A DNA stretch of 64,000 bases from assembly GCF_024753285.1 (NCBI RefSeq), contig NZ_JANUGW010000010.1:124001-188000 (forward strand). Direction: 5' to 3'. The translations under genes were made by a program, and so were the position numbers. The notes below the pieces were generated by a model. The model was not told the origin of the DNA. It worked only from the letters and a program-made list of their open reading frames with translations, and made no database searches. Shown in pieces: positions 36,330-45,160 of the stretch (positions are counted from its first letter, which is position 1; each line of letters begins with the position of its first letter). The stretch comes from Massilia pinisoli (lineage in GTDB: Bacteria > Pseudomonadota > Gammaproteobacteria > Burkholderiales > Burkholderiaceae_D).

Positions 36330-37544
36330 ATGTCCCACCCATCTTCCCGCCGCGCCGCCTCGTTGCTGAGCCTTTTGATCGCGGTTGCCGTCACGGCGTG
36401 CGGCGGCGGCGGCGACGGCGGTCCCGCGCCGGCCACGTCCACGGATGCGGTGGAGACGTCGTTCAGCCCCAGCGCCGCGCTGGGCGCGAAGATCTACGGC
36501 GACGTGTCGCTGTCCGCATCCGGCCGCCAGTCGTGCGCGACGTGCCACAGCCCCGACAACGCGCACGGCCCGACGAACGATTTCGCCGTCCAGTTGGGCG
36601 GCCCGAACGGCGACGTGCCGGGCTTCCGCGCGTCGCCGACCTTGCGCTACATGCAGCGCACGCCCGCATTCCACTTCGAGGCGGACGGCACGCCCGTCGG
36701 CGGTTTCGACCGCGACGGCCGCGCGCGCACGCTGGAAGAGCAGGCCGAGCGTCCGTTCCTCGCGCCGCACGAGATGGCGAACGCCACCAAGGCCGACGTC
36801 GTCGCGCGCCTGAAGCAGGCCGCGTACGCGGCGCAATTCCGCGCCACGTTCGGCGACAACATCTTCGACAACGTCGACCAGGCGTTCAACCGCGCCCAGT
36901 TCGCGCTGCAGCAATTCGAGAACGAAGACCCGCGCTTCCACCCGTTCGATTCGAAATACGATGCGTTCCTGGCCGGGAAGGCCAAGCTGTCGGATGCGGA
37001 GTTGCGCGGCCTCGCGCTGTTCAACGATCCGAACAAGGGCAATTGCGCGGCCTGCCACACGAGCGCGCGCGGCGCCGACGGCAGCGCCCCGCTGTTCACC
37101 GACTTCAGCTACGACAACCTTGGCGTGCCGCGCAACGCGCGCATCCCCGCCACGCTGGATGCGGCCTACTTCGACCTGGGCCTGTGCGGCCCGGACCGTA
37201 CCGATCTCGCGGCGCGCACGGACCTGTGCGGCGCGTTCAAGGTGCCGACCCTGCGCAACGTAGCCACGCGCAAGGTCTTCTTCCACAACGGCGCGTTCAC
37301 GAACCTGACGGACGTCGTCCGCTTCTACGTGACGCGCGACACGAACCCGGAGCGCTGGTATCCCCTGAACGCCGACGGGACCGTGGACAAGTTCAACGAC
37401 CTGCCGCCGGCCATGCGCAAGAACGTGAACACGACGGAAGTCCCGTACAACCGCCAGCCGGGCATGGCGCCCGCGCTGGACGAGGCGGAGATCGCCGACC
37501 TCGTCCAGTTCCTCGGCACGCTCACCGACGGCTATCGCCCCTGA
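36330..37544 (+). CDS. Di-haem cytochrome c peroxidase family lipoprotein
   Basis: A 404-residue protein of the CcpA/MauG family. The N terminus is a signal peptide ending VTACGGGG (lipobox). Two haem c sites are visible, 'SCATCHS' (about residue 70) and 'NCAACHT' (about 238). Classical members reduce hydrogen peroxide in the periplasm; MauG-like members oxidise proteins or small molecules. It heads a five-gene plus-strand unit with a barrel protein, an FMN-binding protein, ApbE and a b-type cytochrome, so it may be one step in an envelope electron-transfer chain. A TTG two codons upstream is possible, but the ATG is preferred. Confidence 0.9.
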   Translation: MSHPSSRRAASLLSLLIAVAVTACGGGGDGGPAPATSTDAVETSFSPSAALGAKIYGDVSLSASGRQSCATCHSPDNAHGPTNDFAVQLGGPNGDVPGFRASPTLRYMQRTPAFHFEADGTPVGGFDRDGRARTLEEQAERPFLAPHEMANATKADVVARLKQAAYAAQFRATFGDNIFDNVDQAFNRAQFALQQFENEDPRFHPFDSKYDAFLAGKAKLSDAELRGLALFNDPNKGNCAACHTSARGADGSAPLFTDFSYDNLGVPRNARIPATLDAAYFDLGLCGPDRTDLAARTDLCGAFKVPTLRNVATRKVFFHNGAFTNLTDVVRFYVTRDTNPERWYPLNADGTVDKFNDLPPAMRKNVNTTEVPYNRQPGMAPALDEAEIADLVQFLGTLTDGYRP

Positions 37545-37564
37545 TTCCACCTTTAGGACAATCC

Positions 37565-38878
37565 ATGAAACAACGCATCCTCAGCGCGGCCCTGGCCGCC
37601 GCATTTTTCTCCGCCCCGGCGGCCGCCCTGGCCCAGGACACCGACCTGGCGAAACGTGTCGAGCAGCTCGCGGCCGAACTGGAAAAAGTGAAGGCGGAAC
37701 TCGCGGCGCAGCGCGGGCAAGCGGCCGCCGCGCCGGCCCAGCCCGTGCAACCGGCCCAGCCCGTGCAGCCTGCCGTGACGGCACCGGCCGCCGCTGCGAC
37801 CGCCGCACCGGCCTCGGCCCTCGCGTCCGACACCGTGTTCTCCGGCTACGGCGAAGTGAACTACAACCACCCCGTGCGCAATGCGAGCGGCGCGCAGACC
37901 GACTTGCGCCGCGCCGTGATCGGCATCCAGCACCGCTTCGACGAGAAGACGAAAGTGGTCGCCGAATTCGAGTGGGAACACGCGATCGCGTCGGCGTCGG
38001 ACAGCGGCGAGTCGGCCATCGAGCAGATGTACGTCGAGCGTGAATTCAACAACGGCCTGCGCGGCAAGGCCGGCCTGTTCCTGATGCCGGTGGGCCTGTT
38101 GAACCAGAACCACGAGCCGACCGCCTACTACGGCGTCGAGCGCAACTTCGTCGAGACGGCGATCATCCCGACGACGTGGCGCGAAGCGGGTATCGGCCTG
38201 TCCGGCGAATTCGGCGACGGCTTCACGTGGGACACGGGCCTCACGACCGGTTTCGATCTCACCAAGTGGGACCCGGCATCGAGCGAAGGCCGCGAATCGC
38301 CGCTGGGCGCCATCCACCAGGAAGGCCAGCTGGCCAAGTCGCGCAACCTGGCCGTGCACGGTGCGCTGAACTGGCGCGGCGTGCCGGGCCTGCTCGTGGG
38401 CGGTTCCGTGTTCACGGGCGAAGCGGGCCATAAGACACAAGACTTCGCCGGCAACGACGCGCGCGTGACGATGACCGAACTGCACACCCGCTACACGCCG
38501 GGCGCGTGGGACCTGTCCGCGCTGTATGCCTACGGCCGCATCTCGAACACGGAAGCGCTGAACGCGACGTTCGTCGGCAACCCGACGCCCGTTCCGAGCA
38601 GCTTCGCAGGGTGGTACCTGCAGGCCGCGTATAAACTGTGGCAGAACGCCGACTATGCTCTGACCCCGTTCGCACGCTTCGAAAGCTTCAACACGGCCCG
38701 CACGTACGCGCAGGTGCCGGCGGGCCTCGGTGTGCCGACGACGCCGTACGAGCGCGTCGGGACCGTGGGCGCCAACCTGATGATTGGCCAGGGCGTCGTC
38801 CTGAAGGCTGATTACCAGAAATTCCGCGAAGACAAGACGCTCGACCGCGTGAACCTGGGCGTCGGCTTCGCTTATTGA
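37565..38878 (+). CDS. Outer-membrane porin-like beta-barrel protein
   Basis: A 437-residue exported protein: signal peptide to about residue 23, a coiled coil ('LAKRVEQLAAELEKVKAEL'), an Ala/Pro/Val/Gln-rich linker, then an anionic/phosphate-type porin-like barrel from about 95 to the end with many alternating strands and a final aromatic 'VNLGVGFAY'. The coiled coil would trimerise the pore or anchor it to peptidoglycan, as in other porins with such a start. AGGAC precedes the ATG. The upstream open frame in this phase is the antisense-like shadow of the peroxidase gene and is not part of the protein. Confidence 0.85.
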   Translation: MKQRILSAALAAAFFSAPAAALAQDTDLAKRVEQLAAELEKVKAELAAQRGQAAAAPAQPVQPAQPVQPAVTAPAAAATAAPASALASDTVFSGYGEVNYNHPVRNASGAQTDLRRAVIGIQHRFDEKTKVVAEFEWEHAIASASDSGESAIEQMYVEREFNNGLRGKAGLFLMPVGLLNQNHEPTAYYGVERNFVETAIIPTTWREAGIGLSGEFGDGFTWDTGLTTGFDLTKWDPASSEGRESPLGAIHQEGQLAKSRNLAVHGALNWRGVPGLLVGGSVFTGEAGHKTQDFAGNDARVTMTELHTRYTPGAWDLSALYAYGRISNTEALNATFVGNPTPVPSSFAGWYLQAAYKLWQNADYALTPFARFESFNTARTYAQVPAGLGVPTTPYERVGTVGANLMIGQGVVLKADYQKFREDKTLDRVNLGVGFAY

Positions 38879-38900
38879 TCGATCGGTATCCGGAGGTGCC

Positions 38901-39437
38901 ATGCGTTACGTTCCCCTGACCGTCCTTGCCGCCTGCGCCGTCACCGCACCCGCCTTCGCGACGCAGTATCTTAGCCCGGAACAGGCCGAGAAGCTGATGT
39001 TCCCGGAGGCGGATGCCTTCCGCCCGCACCCGCTGGCGCTCGACACGGCGCAGATGCGCCAGGTCGAGCAGGCATCCGGGCTGCCGACGCGGTCGGCGCA
39101 GTGGCGCGTCGTCGGCGCGTACAAGGGCGACACGCTGCTCGGCTACATGGTGCTCGACGACGTGATCGGCAAGTTCGAGCTCATCTCCTACGCCGTCGGC
39201 CTCAACCCGGACGCCAGCGTGCGCCAGGTCGAGATCCTCGCCTACCGCGAAAGCCACGGCAGCGAGATCCGGCTGCCCGCATGGCGCCGGCAATTCGTCG
39301 GCAAGAGCGCGAGGAGCGGCGACCTGCGCATCGGCGCCGGCATCAACAACATCAGCGGCGCGACGCTCTCGTGCACGCACGTCACGGACGGCGTGCGCCG
39401 CATCGCCGCCGTGGCGCAGGTCGCGCTGGCCAGATGA
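38901..39437 (+). CDS. Periplasmic FMN-binding domain protein
   Basis: A 178-residue exported protein with a signal peptide (to about residue 20) and an FMN_bind domain. The motif 'NISGATLSC' carries the Thr to which ApbE covalently attaches FMN in this family. It would be a flavin electron carrier in the periplasm or on the outer face of the membrane. The next gene is apbE itself, overlapping by ATGA, which strongly supports the modification. A b-type cytochrome follows, a probable electron donor. Confidence 0.9.
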   Translation: MRYVPLTVLAACAVTAPAFATQYLSPEQAEKLMFPEADAFRPHPLALDTAQMRQVEQASGLPTRSAQWRVVGAYKGDTLLGYMVLDDVIGKFELISYAVGLNPDASVRQVEILAYRESHGSEIRLPAWRRQFVGKSARSGDLRIGAGINNISGATLSCTHVTDGVRRIAAVAQVALAR

Positions 39438-40249
39438 TCCGCCGCGCGCAGCCCTGGCTCGGGACCCTCGTCGAGATCACCGTCGACGATGGCGCGGGCC
39501 AGGATGCGGTCACGCAGGCGTTCGCCGAGATCGCCCGCCTGCACGCCCTGATGAGTTTTCACGATCGCGCCAGCGACATCGCGCGCATCAACCGTGCGCT
39601 GCCCGGCGACGTCGTCGACGTCGATGCGGCCACGCGGGACGTGCTGCGGCTGGCGCTGCACATCGCCGACCTGTCCGGCGGCGCGTTCGACATCGCATGC
39701 GCGCCGTGGCTCGTCGACCGTCACATCGTGCCGGCGCCGGCCGAGGTACATCCGGCGCCGCGCGCGTCGTCCACCGTGTTCGCGCTGGAAGATGATGGCC
39801 GCGTCGTCAAGCGCGACGCCGGGTGGATCGACGTGGGCGGCATCGCCAAGGGTTATATCGTCGACGCGGCCGTCGCCGTCCTGCAGCAAGCGGGCGCGAT
39901 CGAGGGCTGCGTGAACGCCGGGGGCGACCTGCGCGCGTTCGGGACGGCGCCCGTGCCGGTGGCCGTGCGCTCGCCGCGTGCGCCCGGCCAGGCAGCGCGG
40001 CATATAATGCTGTGCGACGAGGCCCTGGCGACGTCGGGCAGCTATTTTTCGGCGCGCGTGCATGAAGGCGTCGTCGTCGGTGCCCTGCTCGATGCGCGCG
40101 ACGGCCGGCCGCTCGTTGCCGCCGCCAGCGCGTCCGTGCGTGCTGCCCGCTGCGCCGTGGCGGATGCGCTGACCAAGGTCGTGCTGGCGACGGGAGACTG
40201 TCGCCATCCGGCGCTGGCGGCGTTCGGCGCCACCGCTTTCCTGACCTGA
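39434..40249 (+). CDS. apbE: FAD:protein FMN transferase ApbE
   Basis: A 271-residue enzyme that transfers FMN from FAD to a Thr of target proteins, needing Mg2+. Family signatures are 'MSFHDRASDIARIN', 'GAFDIACAPW', 'WIDVGGIAKGYIVDAAVAVL' and 'VNAGGDLRAFG', plus 'ALATSGSYF' near the metal site. It lacks a visible signal peptide or lipobox and starts at a short 'MIRRAQPWLGTLVEI', so it may act before export or be a shortened form of the usual exported enzyme. It is translationally coupled to the FMN-binding protein. Confidence 0.93.
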   Translation: MIRRAQPWLGTLVEITVDDGAGQDAVTQAFAEIARLHALMSFHDRASDIARINRALPGDVVDVDAATRDVLRLALHIADLSGGAFDIACAPWLVDRHIVPAPAEVHPAPRASSTVFALEDDGRVVKRDAGWIDVGGIAKGYIVDAAVAVLQQAGAIEGCVNAGGDLRAFGTAPVPVAVRSPRAPGQAARHIMLCDEALATSGSYFSARVHEGVVVGALLDARDGRPLVAAASASVRAARCAVADALTKVVLATGDCRHPALAAFGATAFLT

Positions 40250-40255
40250 GATCTT

Positions 40256-40723
40256 ATGACCCGTCTGCCCGGCCCGACCACCGGCCGCATCGCCTTCAAA
40301 CTCGAACGCTGGCATCGCCGCAGCGTCTACGCGACCGGCCTGCTGCTGCTGCTGTCCGGCGCGGCCTGGCTTGTGCTGCACTATTTCCTGCGCCCCGTGA
40401 CCGAGTTCGGGGAATCCGTGAACCCGCTCGAACCGTGGGCGATGAAGCTGCACGGCGCGGCCGCGATGGCCGCCCTGTTCTTCGTCGGCAGCCTGCTGCA
40501 CATGCACGTGCGCCGCGCGCTGCGCGCGGGCCGGAACACCCTGACGGGCTGGGCGATGATCGTCACGTTGTCGTTCCTGACCCTGACCGGCTACGGCCTC
40601 TACTACGTGGCCGGCGAAAGCGACCGGCCGCTGTGGTCGCTGCTGCACTGGGTCGTCGGCTTTTTTGTCGCCGTGCTGTTCGTCTTTCACGTGATCGTGG
40701 GGCGGCGCAGCGTGCACGACTAA
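40256..40723 (+). CDS. Small membrane b-type cytochrome (DUF4405/cytochrome b561-like)
   Basis: A 155-residue protein with four predicted transmembrane helices and histidines placed as haem ligands: in 'ERWHRRS', 'MKLHGAAAM', 'LLHMHVRRAL', 'LLHWVVG' and 'VFHVIVG'. This fits a membrane haem b protein that passes electrons across the inner membrane, perhaps from quinol to the flavinylated FMN-binding protein. It is the last gene of the unit and begins 6 bases after apbE. Confidence 0.75.
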   Translation: MTRLPGPTTGRIAFKLERWHRRSVYATGLLLLLSGAAWLVLHYFLRPVTEFGESVNPLEPWAMKLHGAAAMAALFFVGSLLHMHVRRALRAGRNTLTGWAMIVTLSFLTLTGYGLYYVAGESDRPLWSLLHWVVGFFVAVLFVFHVIVGRRSVHD

Positions 40724-40737
40724 AAAGGCTGCCGGGC

Positions 40738-42132
40738 TTATTGCTCTCGCGAGAATGTCGCGATCTCGTGCATGGCGCCGGGTGCGATGGTTTCTTCGAT
40801 CCGGGCATATTCGTCGTCTCCACCGGTGTGCGCGGTCTGAAGACCATGGTTCAACGACGGCAGCACGGCCGCCTTTACGCGGGCATTCCCTCCAGCCTTC
40901 AGCGCGTCGACGATACCCGCGATGTTGTCGTTGGCCGGCACTTGATGGTCGAGGCTGCCGCCAAGCACGAGGACAGGACAGTGGACGTCGTGCCAGTCGA
41001 TACGCGGATCGGTTCTGAGTGACACGGGGAAGAAAGGCTTTGCGGCCATTTCCGGCACCAGCGTCACTTCGTCCATATGATATTTTCGGATCAGTTGCTG
41101 GTCGTCCTGCGTAAGCCGTTCGTACAAGGCCTTGAGCGCAGCAACCCGCGGAGGGCCGTCCGCAGTGGTCAGCGCTGTCTCGTTGTACTGGCGCACGTAG
41201 CGTACGATCCGCTCGATTTCCGCCGGCGTCGCACCGAGATCGTACGCGGCCTGGCGGTCCTGCAAGATGTCCAGGTCGAGTCCCGACATGCCGACGCCGC
41301 TTAACGATACGATGAAGTCGACCGCTTCCGGGTGCCGGGCCGCGACTGCCGCCGCGATCTGGGAACCTTCGCTATGGCCGACAAGACCAATTTGCCCGAA
41401 TTGCTTGCGCGCCGCCAGCGCTTGCACGGCGGCGTACGCATCGTCCTGGAGGTCGGCGAGCGTGTGCCCGTAGTAGTCGCCACTCGAACGCGCGACACCC
41501 CGTTTGTCATAGCGGAGCACGGCCACGCCATGGCGCGCTAGGTAGTCGGCGAGCACATCGAACATGTGATGCCCGAACATGTCGACATGCCGCGTCTGGG
41601 GGCCGCTGCCGGCGATCAGCACGACCACGTTCGGGTGCTTGGGCGCGAATGGAACCGTGAGCGTTGCGCCCAGCACCACGTTGTCTCTACTGCGGATGGC
41701 AACGTGTTTTTCCGAATACGGGAACGGCGGGCGCGGTGTTTGAGGCCTTGCCGGCATCGGAAACCCCGGGACATGGTGGAGTTCGAGCGGCAGTGTGTTC
41801 CCTTGCCTCCATTCGCCCCGAAAATGATCGCCCGCCCACGTCAATTTCAAGCTTGCATTGTCGATGTCCAGCACGACGGCGTCGCCGGGCTCGCCGTGGA
41901 TGGCCTTGACCGGGATGTCGTAGGCGCCCTGGTCAGGGGACGCGACGCTCGCCCAGGTGATGCCGTCCGCGCGGGTATAGATATCCACGCCGATTTTCAG
42001 CCTGGGTCCGTTCGGCGATTCGAGATTGCCCATCCAATGCCCCAGGTGATGAGGCAACGGATCGGCGTGTGTCACCGTGTGGAAGGCAATCGACGTCACG
42101 AGCGCGAGGGTGCGCAGCTTCGGAAAGTGCAT
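40738..42132 (-). CDS. Exported alpha/beta hydrolase
   Basis: A 464-residue protein with a signal peptide (to about 23). The first ~140 residues form an extra beta-rich domain seen in some secreted hydrolases; the alpha/beta-hydrolase fold follows ('VVVLIAGSGPQTRHVD', 'VLRYDKRGVARSSGDYYG'), with the nucleophile elbow GHSEGS, an acid in 'LGGSLDHQVP' and the catalytic His in 'LPSLNHGLQ'. A serine esterase or acyl-hydrolase activity is likely; the substrate is unknown. It is convergent with the redox operon, 14 bases from its end. Confidence 0.88.
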   Translation of the reverse strand: MHFPKLRTLALVTSIAFHTVTHADPLPHHLGHWMGNLESPNGPRLKIGVDIYTRADGITWASVASPDQGAYDIPVKAIHGEPGDAVVLDIDNASLKLTWAGDHFRGEWRQGNTLPLELHHVPGFPMPARPQTPRPPFPYSEKHVAIRSRDNVVLGATLTVPFAPKHPNVVVLIAGSGPQTRHVDMFGHHMFDVLADYLARHGVAVLRYDKRGVARSSGDYYGHTLADLQDDAYAAVQALAARKQFGQIGLVGHSEGSQIAAAVAARHPEAVDFIVSLSGVGMSGLDLDILQDRQAAYDLGATPAEIERIVRYVRQYNETALTTADGPPRVAALKALYERLTQDDQQLIRKYHMDEVTLVPEMAAKPFFPVSLRTDPRIDWHDVHCPVLVLGGSLDHQVPANDNIAGIVDALKAGGNARVKAAVLPSLNHGLQTAHTGGDDEYARIEETIAPGAMHEIATFSREQ

Positions 42133-42225
42133 GTGGAGATCCCGTGTGTGGTGAGGCCGCGCGCGTCATGGCGGCATGTCCCACATGCTGCTCGCCAACT
42201 ATGGAGAAAGTATGGAGAGCGCGGC

Positions 42226-43611
42226 TCACCCGCCCACGTTGCGGAACGGATCGAGCGCGAGATCGATGAGGCGGCGTTCGCGCACGACGATTTCGGCCAC
42301 GGCCGTCATCCCGTAACGCAGCGGATAGACCGTCTCTCCCACCTTGTAGTGATCCTGGTCGAGGGTCACGCGCCCTTCGTACACGGGTTGCCGGCTCTGC
42401 GGCGACGCCTTCGTCGCGGGCGAGATGAATTGCAGGGTGCCGCGGATCAGGCCGTAGCGCTGGTACGGAAAGGCGTTGAATTTCAGCTGCACGGGCTGGC
42501 CTTCGCGCAGGAAGCCGCGGTCGTGCTCGGCGATCTCGATCTTCATGATCGGCTTCGCGTTCTTCGGCGCGATGCCGCCCAGCGGCGTGTTGGCCTGGAT
42601 CTTGTCGCCCGGCTGCGTCGACGTGACGTCCGTGATGACGCCGTCGACGGGCGCGACGATCAAGAGGAAGTTCTCCTTGTCGATGTTCTCGAACTTGATG
42701 CGGGCGGCGGCATCCGCGACGAGGCGCGCCGTCTGGACCTGCAGCCGCATCTTGTCTTCCGCATTGTCCATCTCGCGTTCGGCCGCTTCCAGCTGCAAGC
42801 GCAGCTTCGACAATTCCTGGCCGCTCGTCTCCAGTTCCGAGCGCGCCTGCGTCGCTTCGACGCTCTGGCGCGCACCGAGTTCGGTGATGCGCGACTGTGC
42901 CACGCGCACGGCGTTCTCGGCCGCCAGCAGCGCGTTCTTTTTCGTCTCGACCTGCAGTTGCGACACGCCGCCGCCGCCTGGTGTCGCGAACAGCCGCGCA
43001 TACTTGTCCGCCTCGTCCTTGGCGGCATCTCGTGCCCGCTTGGCTTCGTCGAGGTTCGTGCGCGCTTCCTGCTGTTGCGCCGACTGGCCCTGCGCGAGGC
43101 GGCTCGTCCCTTCCGCGAGGCGCTGGCGGTGCTGGCGCTCCTCGACCTCGACCGCTTCCTTCAGCGCGGCCACGCGGTGCTCCATCAACGCCTTCTTCTC
43201 CGGGAATTCCTTCCAGTCGCGTTCCGCATCCTCGAGTTTCAGGCGCGCTTCCAGCGCGTTCTTCGCCGCCTCGATGGCGCCGCGGGCGTACAGCCGCGCG
43301 ACGACGTCGCCCTTGTTCACGGGCTGGCCCTCGGCGATGTAGATGTTGCTCAGCTCGCCGTCGATGGGGGCGTACAACCGGCGCACGTCGGACGCGGGCA
43401 CGAGCGCGCCGCCGGCCGTCACGAGCACGTCGGCGTGGCCGAAGAACGACCACACGAGGGCCGTGACGACGAGCGCCACCATCGCGTACACGAGCGCTTG
43501 CGTAAAACGCCACGGCACGGCGGTGAGGATGCCGATGCCTTCCGCGCTATGGTCCTCGAGGGCTTCGCTCAGCGGCGTCATGGGTTTCGGTTTCAGGGCT
43601 GGCAGCTTCAT
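42226..43611 (-). CDS. HlyD-type membrane fusion (adaptor) protein
   Basis: A 461-residue periplasmic adaptor: short cytoplasmic N terminus, one transmembrane helix (about 37-57), a biotinyl-lipoyl half ('LYAPIDGELSNIYIAEGQPVNKGDVVARL'), a very long coiled-coil hairpin (about 105-310), the second lipoyl half ('IVAPVDGVITDVTSTQPGDKI') and a beta-barrel domain. This architecture joins an inner-membrane ABC exporter to an outer-membrane channel in type I secretion. The exporter with C39 peptidase at 60252-63320 is the obvious partner. Its start overlaps the end of the FHA gene by 65 bases, and it closes a six-gene minus-strand operon. Confidence 0.92.
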   Translation of the reverse strand: MKLPALKPKPMTPLSEALEDHSAEGIGILTAVPWRFTQALVYAMVALVVTALVWSFFGHADVLVTAGGALVPASDVRRLYAPIDGELSNIYIAEGQPVNKGDVVARLYARGAIEAAKNALEARLKLEDAERDWKEFPEKKALMEHRVAALKEAVEVEERQHRQRLAEGTSRLAQGQSAQQQEARTNLDEAKRARDAAKDEADKYARLFATPGGGGVSQLQVETKKNALLAAENAVRVAQSRITELGARQSVEATQARSELETSGQELSKLRLQLEAAEREMDNAEDKMRLQVQTARLVADAAARIKFENIDKENFLLIVAPVDGVITDVTSTQPGDKIQANTPLGGIAPKNAKPIMKIEIAEHDRGFLREGQPVQLKFNAFPYQRYGLIRGTLQFISPATKASPQSRQPVYEGRVTLDQDHYKVGETVYPLRYGMTAVAEIVVRERRLIDLALDPFRNVGG

Positions 43612-45139
43612 GGCTGGCCTCCTGCAATGCGAGCTTGCGGATATCGCTCAGCGCGGCGGCGTACGCGTCGCGGTACGCCGGCACGTGGGCGGACATGATC
43701 CCGAAGGCGCGCTGGAACGCGTCGCCCTGGTCTTCCCACTGCTTCTGGAACTGGCGGATGCGGGCCGCGTCCGCCGTGTCGCGCACGGGCGCCTGCGCGC
43801 CGCCGCGCGCGGCCGCGTACGCACGCACGCGCACGACCCAGTCGAGTTCGGCCAACAGCGGGACGAGGTCCGGGTTGCTGCGGCCCTGGCGGCGCATCGC
43901 GTCGACCAGCGCCGTCGCGCGGCCGAACTGTTTCTTGTCGACGGCCGCCATCCACGCCGGCAACGTCGCCTTCAACTGCGCTTCCGTGTCGAGCGCGCGC
44001 AGGCGGGCGTTGCCCGGGTCCGCATCGAGCCCGCTGGCGGCCACCGCGGCGGCGCGCGCATAGTCGCTGCGGGCGAGCAAGTCTTCCGTCCTGCTTTCGG
44101 GGCTGCCGCCGCGCAGCAGCAGCCAGCCAAGGGCGGCGATCAGCACCAGCGCGGCCGCGCCCCACCGGGCCAGGCGCCGCGCATCCGGCACGGTCTCGAG
44201 GCCCAGCCTGCGCGCGGCGCGGGCGACGAGGGTGTCATCGCGCGGTGCCTCCGGTGCCGTGTCGGCGGGCGTGTTCTCCGCCTCGTTGCCGGCCGCCTGC
44301 GCGGGCTCCACGCAGAAGATGTCGAGGAAGGAATCGGCCGCCGCGACGAACGTCGTGCGGTCGACGTCGACGCCGGGCGGGACCTGCGTGACGCCGATGC
44401 GCGTGGGCGCCGTGTCGGACGCGGGCGTTTCCCATTGCATGCTCGCGCGGTAGACGAAATGACGCCCGCCGAACGCGAGCGTATCGCCCTCGTGCAGCGG
44501 CACGGCCTGCGCCTCCAGCCGGGTGCCGCCCACGAACGTGCCGTTGGTGCTGCCCAGGTCTTCCACATACGGCTCGCCGCTTTTCAGGAACAGGTGCGCG
44601 TGGCGGCGTGACAGGTAGTTCACCTGCGCCGGTTCGCTGTTGCGGTAGCGCGCGAACGTGTCTTCGCTCTTGCTGACGAGGAAGGGGAAGTCCGTGATGA
44701 CGATCGTCTGCAGTGCCGAGTCTTCCTGCTTCGGCGTCAAGGTGAGGCTCGCCAGGCGCGCGCGCGGCGGCGGGACCGCGCCGTGCCGCAGGTGTACGCG
44801 GTAGCGCAGCACCTTGCCGAAGCCGACCGTGTCGCCGTCGCGCAGCGGCGCGATCGCCGTCTTGACGGCCACGCCGTTCAGGCTCGTGCCGTTCGTGCTG
44901 CCGAGGTCGGCGAGGTACACGGCGTCGTGCTCGCAGAAGATGCGTGCGTGGCGGCGCGACAGCTCGGCCGACAGTTCGGGCGGGTAGGCATCGAACGGCG
45001 CTTCCGCGCGGCCGATCGCGAACAGGTTGTCGTGGATCTGGATCGGCGCCAGCTCGGGGTGCGACACGGGCTCGAGCACGATCCGCACGCCGGTCTCCGT
45101 CTCGGGGCGGGCGGCGGCCATCGTCACGTCGGACGCCAT
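43547..45139 (-). CDS. Membrane protein with two FHA domains
   Basis: A 530-residue protein. Two FHA domains, which bind phosphothreonine, stand in tandem: the first with 'FAIGRAE..LSRRHARIF..DLGSTNGTSLNG' (about 30-110), the second with 'YLSRRHAHLF..VEDLGSTNGTFVGGTRL' (about 165-225). A transmembrane helix follows at about 330-347 ('WGAAALVLIAALGWLLL'), then a periplasmic helical repeat-like domain. It would link cytoplasmic Thr phosphorylation, probably by the kinase at 50703, to the envelope. ATG 45139 is chosen; GTG at 45148 is possible and neither has a clear ribosome-binding site. Confidence 0.85.
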   Translation of the reverse strand: MASDVTMAAARPETETGVRIVLEPVSHPELAPIQIHDNLFAIGRAEAPFDAYPPELSAELSRRHARIFCEHDAVYLADLGSTNGTSLNGVAVKTAIAPLRDGDTVGFGKVLRYRVHLRHGAVPPPRARLASLTLTPKQEDSALQTIVITDFPFLVSKSEDTFARYRNSEPAQVNYLSRRHAHLFLKSGEPYVEDLGSTNGTFVGGTRLEAQAVPLHEGDTLAFGGRHFVYRASMQWETPASDTAPTRIGVTQVPPGVDVDRTTFVAAADSFLDIFCVEPAQAAGNEAENTPADTAPEAPRDDTLVARAARRLGLETVPDARRLARWGAAALVLIAALGWLLLRGGSPESRTEDLLARSDYARAAAVAASGLDADPGNARLRALDTEAQLKATLPAWMAAVDKKQFGRATALVDAMRRQGRSNPDLVPLLAELDWVVRVRAYAAARGGAQAPVRDTADAARIRQFQKQWEDQGDAFQRAFGIMSAHVPAYRDAYAAALSDIRKLALQEASHEAASPETETHDAAERSPRGP

Positions 45140-45160
45140 GGCGGCCACGCGTGCTGGGTT

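Noticed and set aside
36398..37564. Extension of the porin gene 389 codons upstream
   Set aside because: This part is the +1-type shadow of the peroxidase gene; the real porin start at 37565 has a ribosome-binding site and signal peptide.
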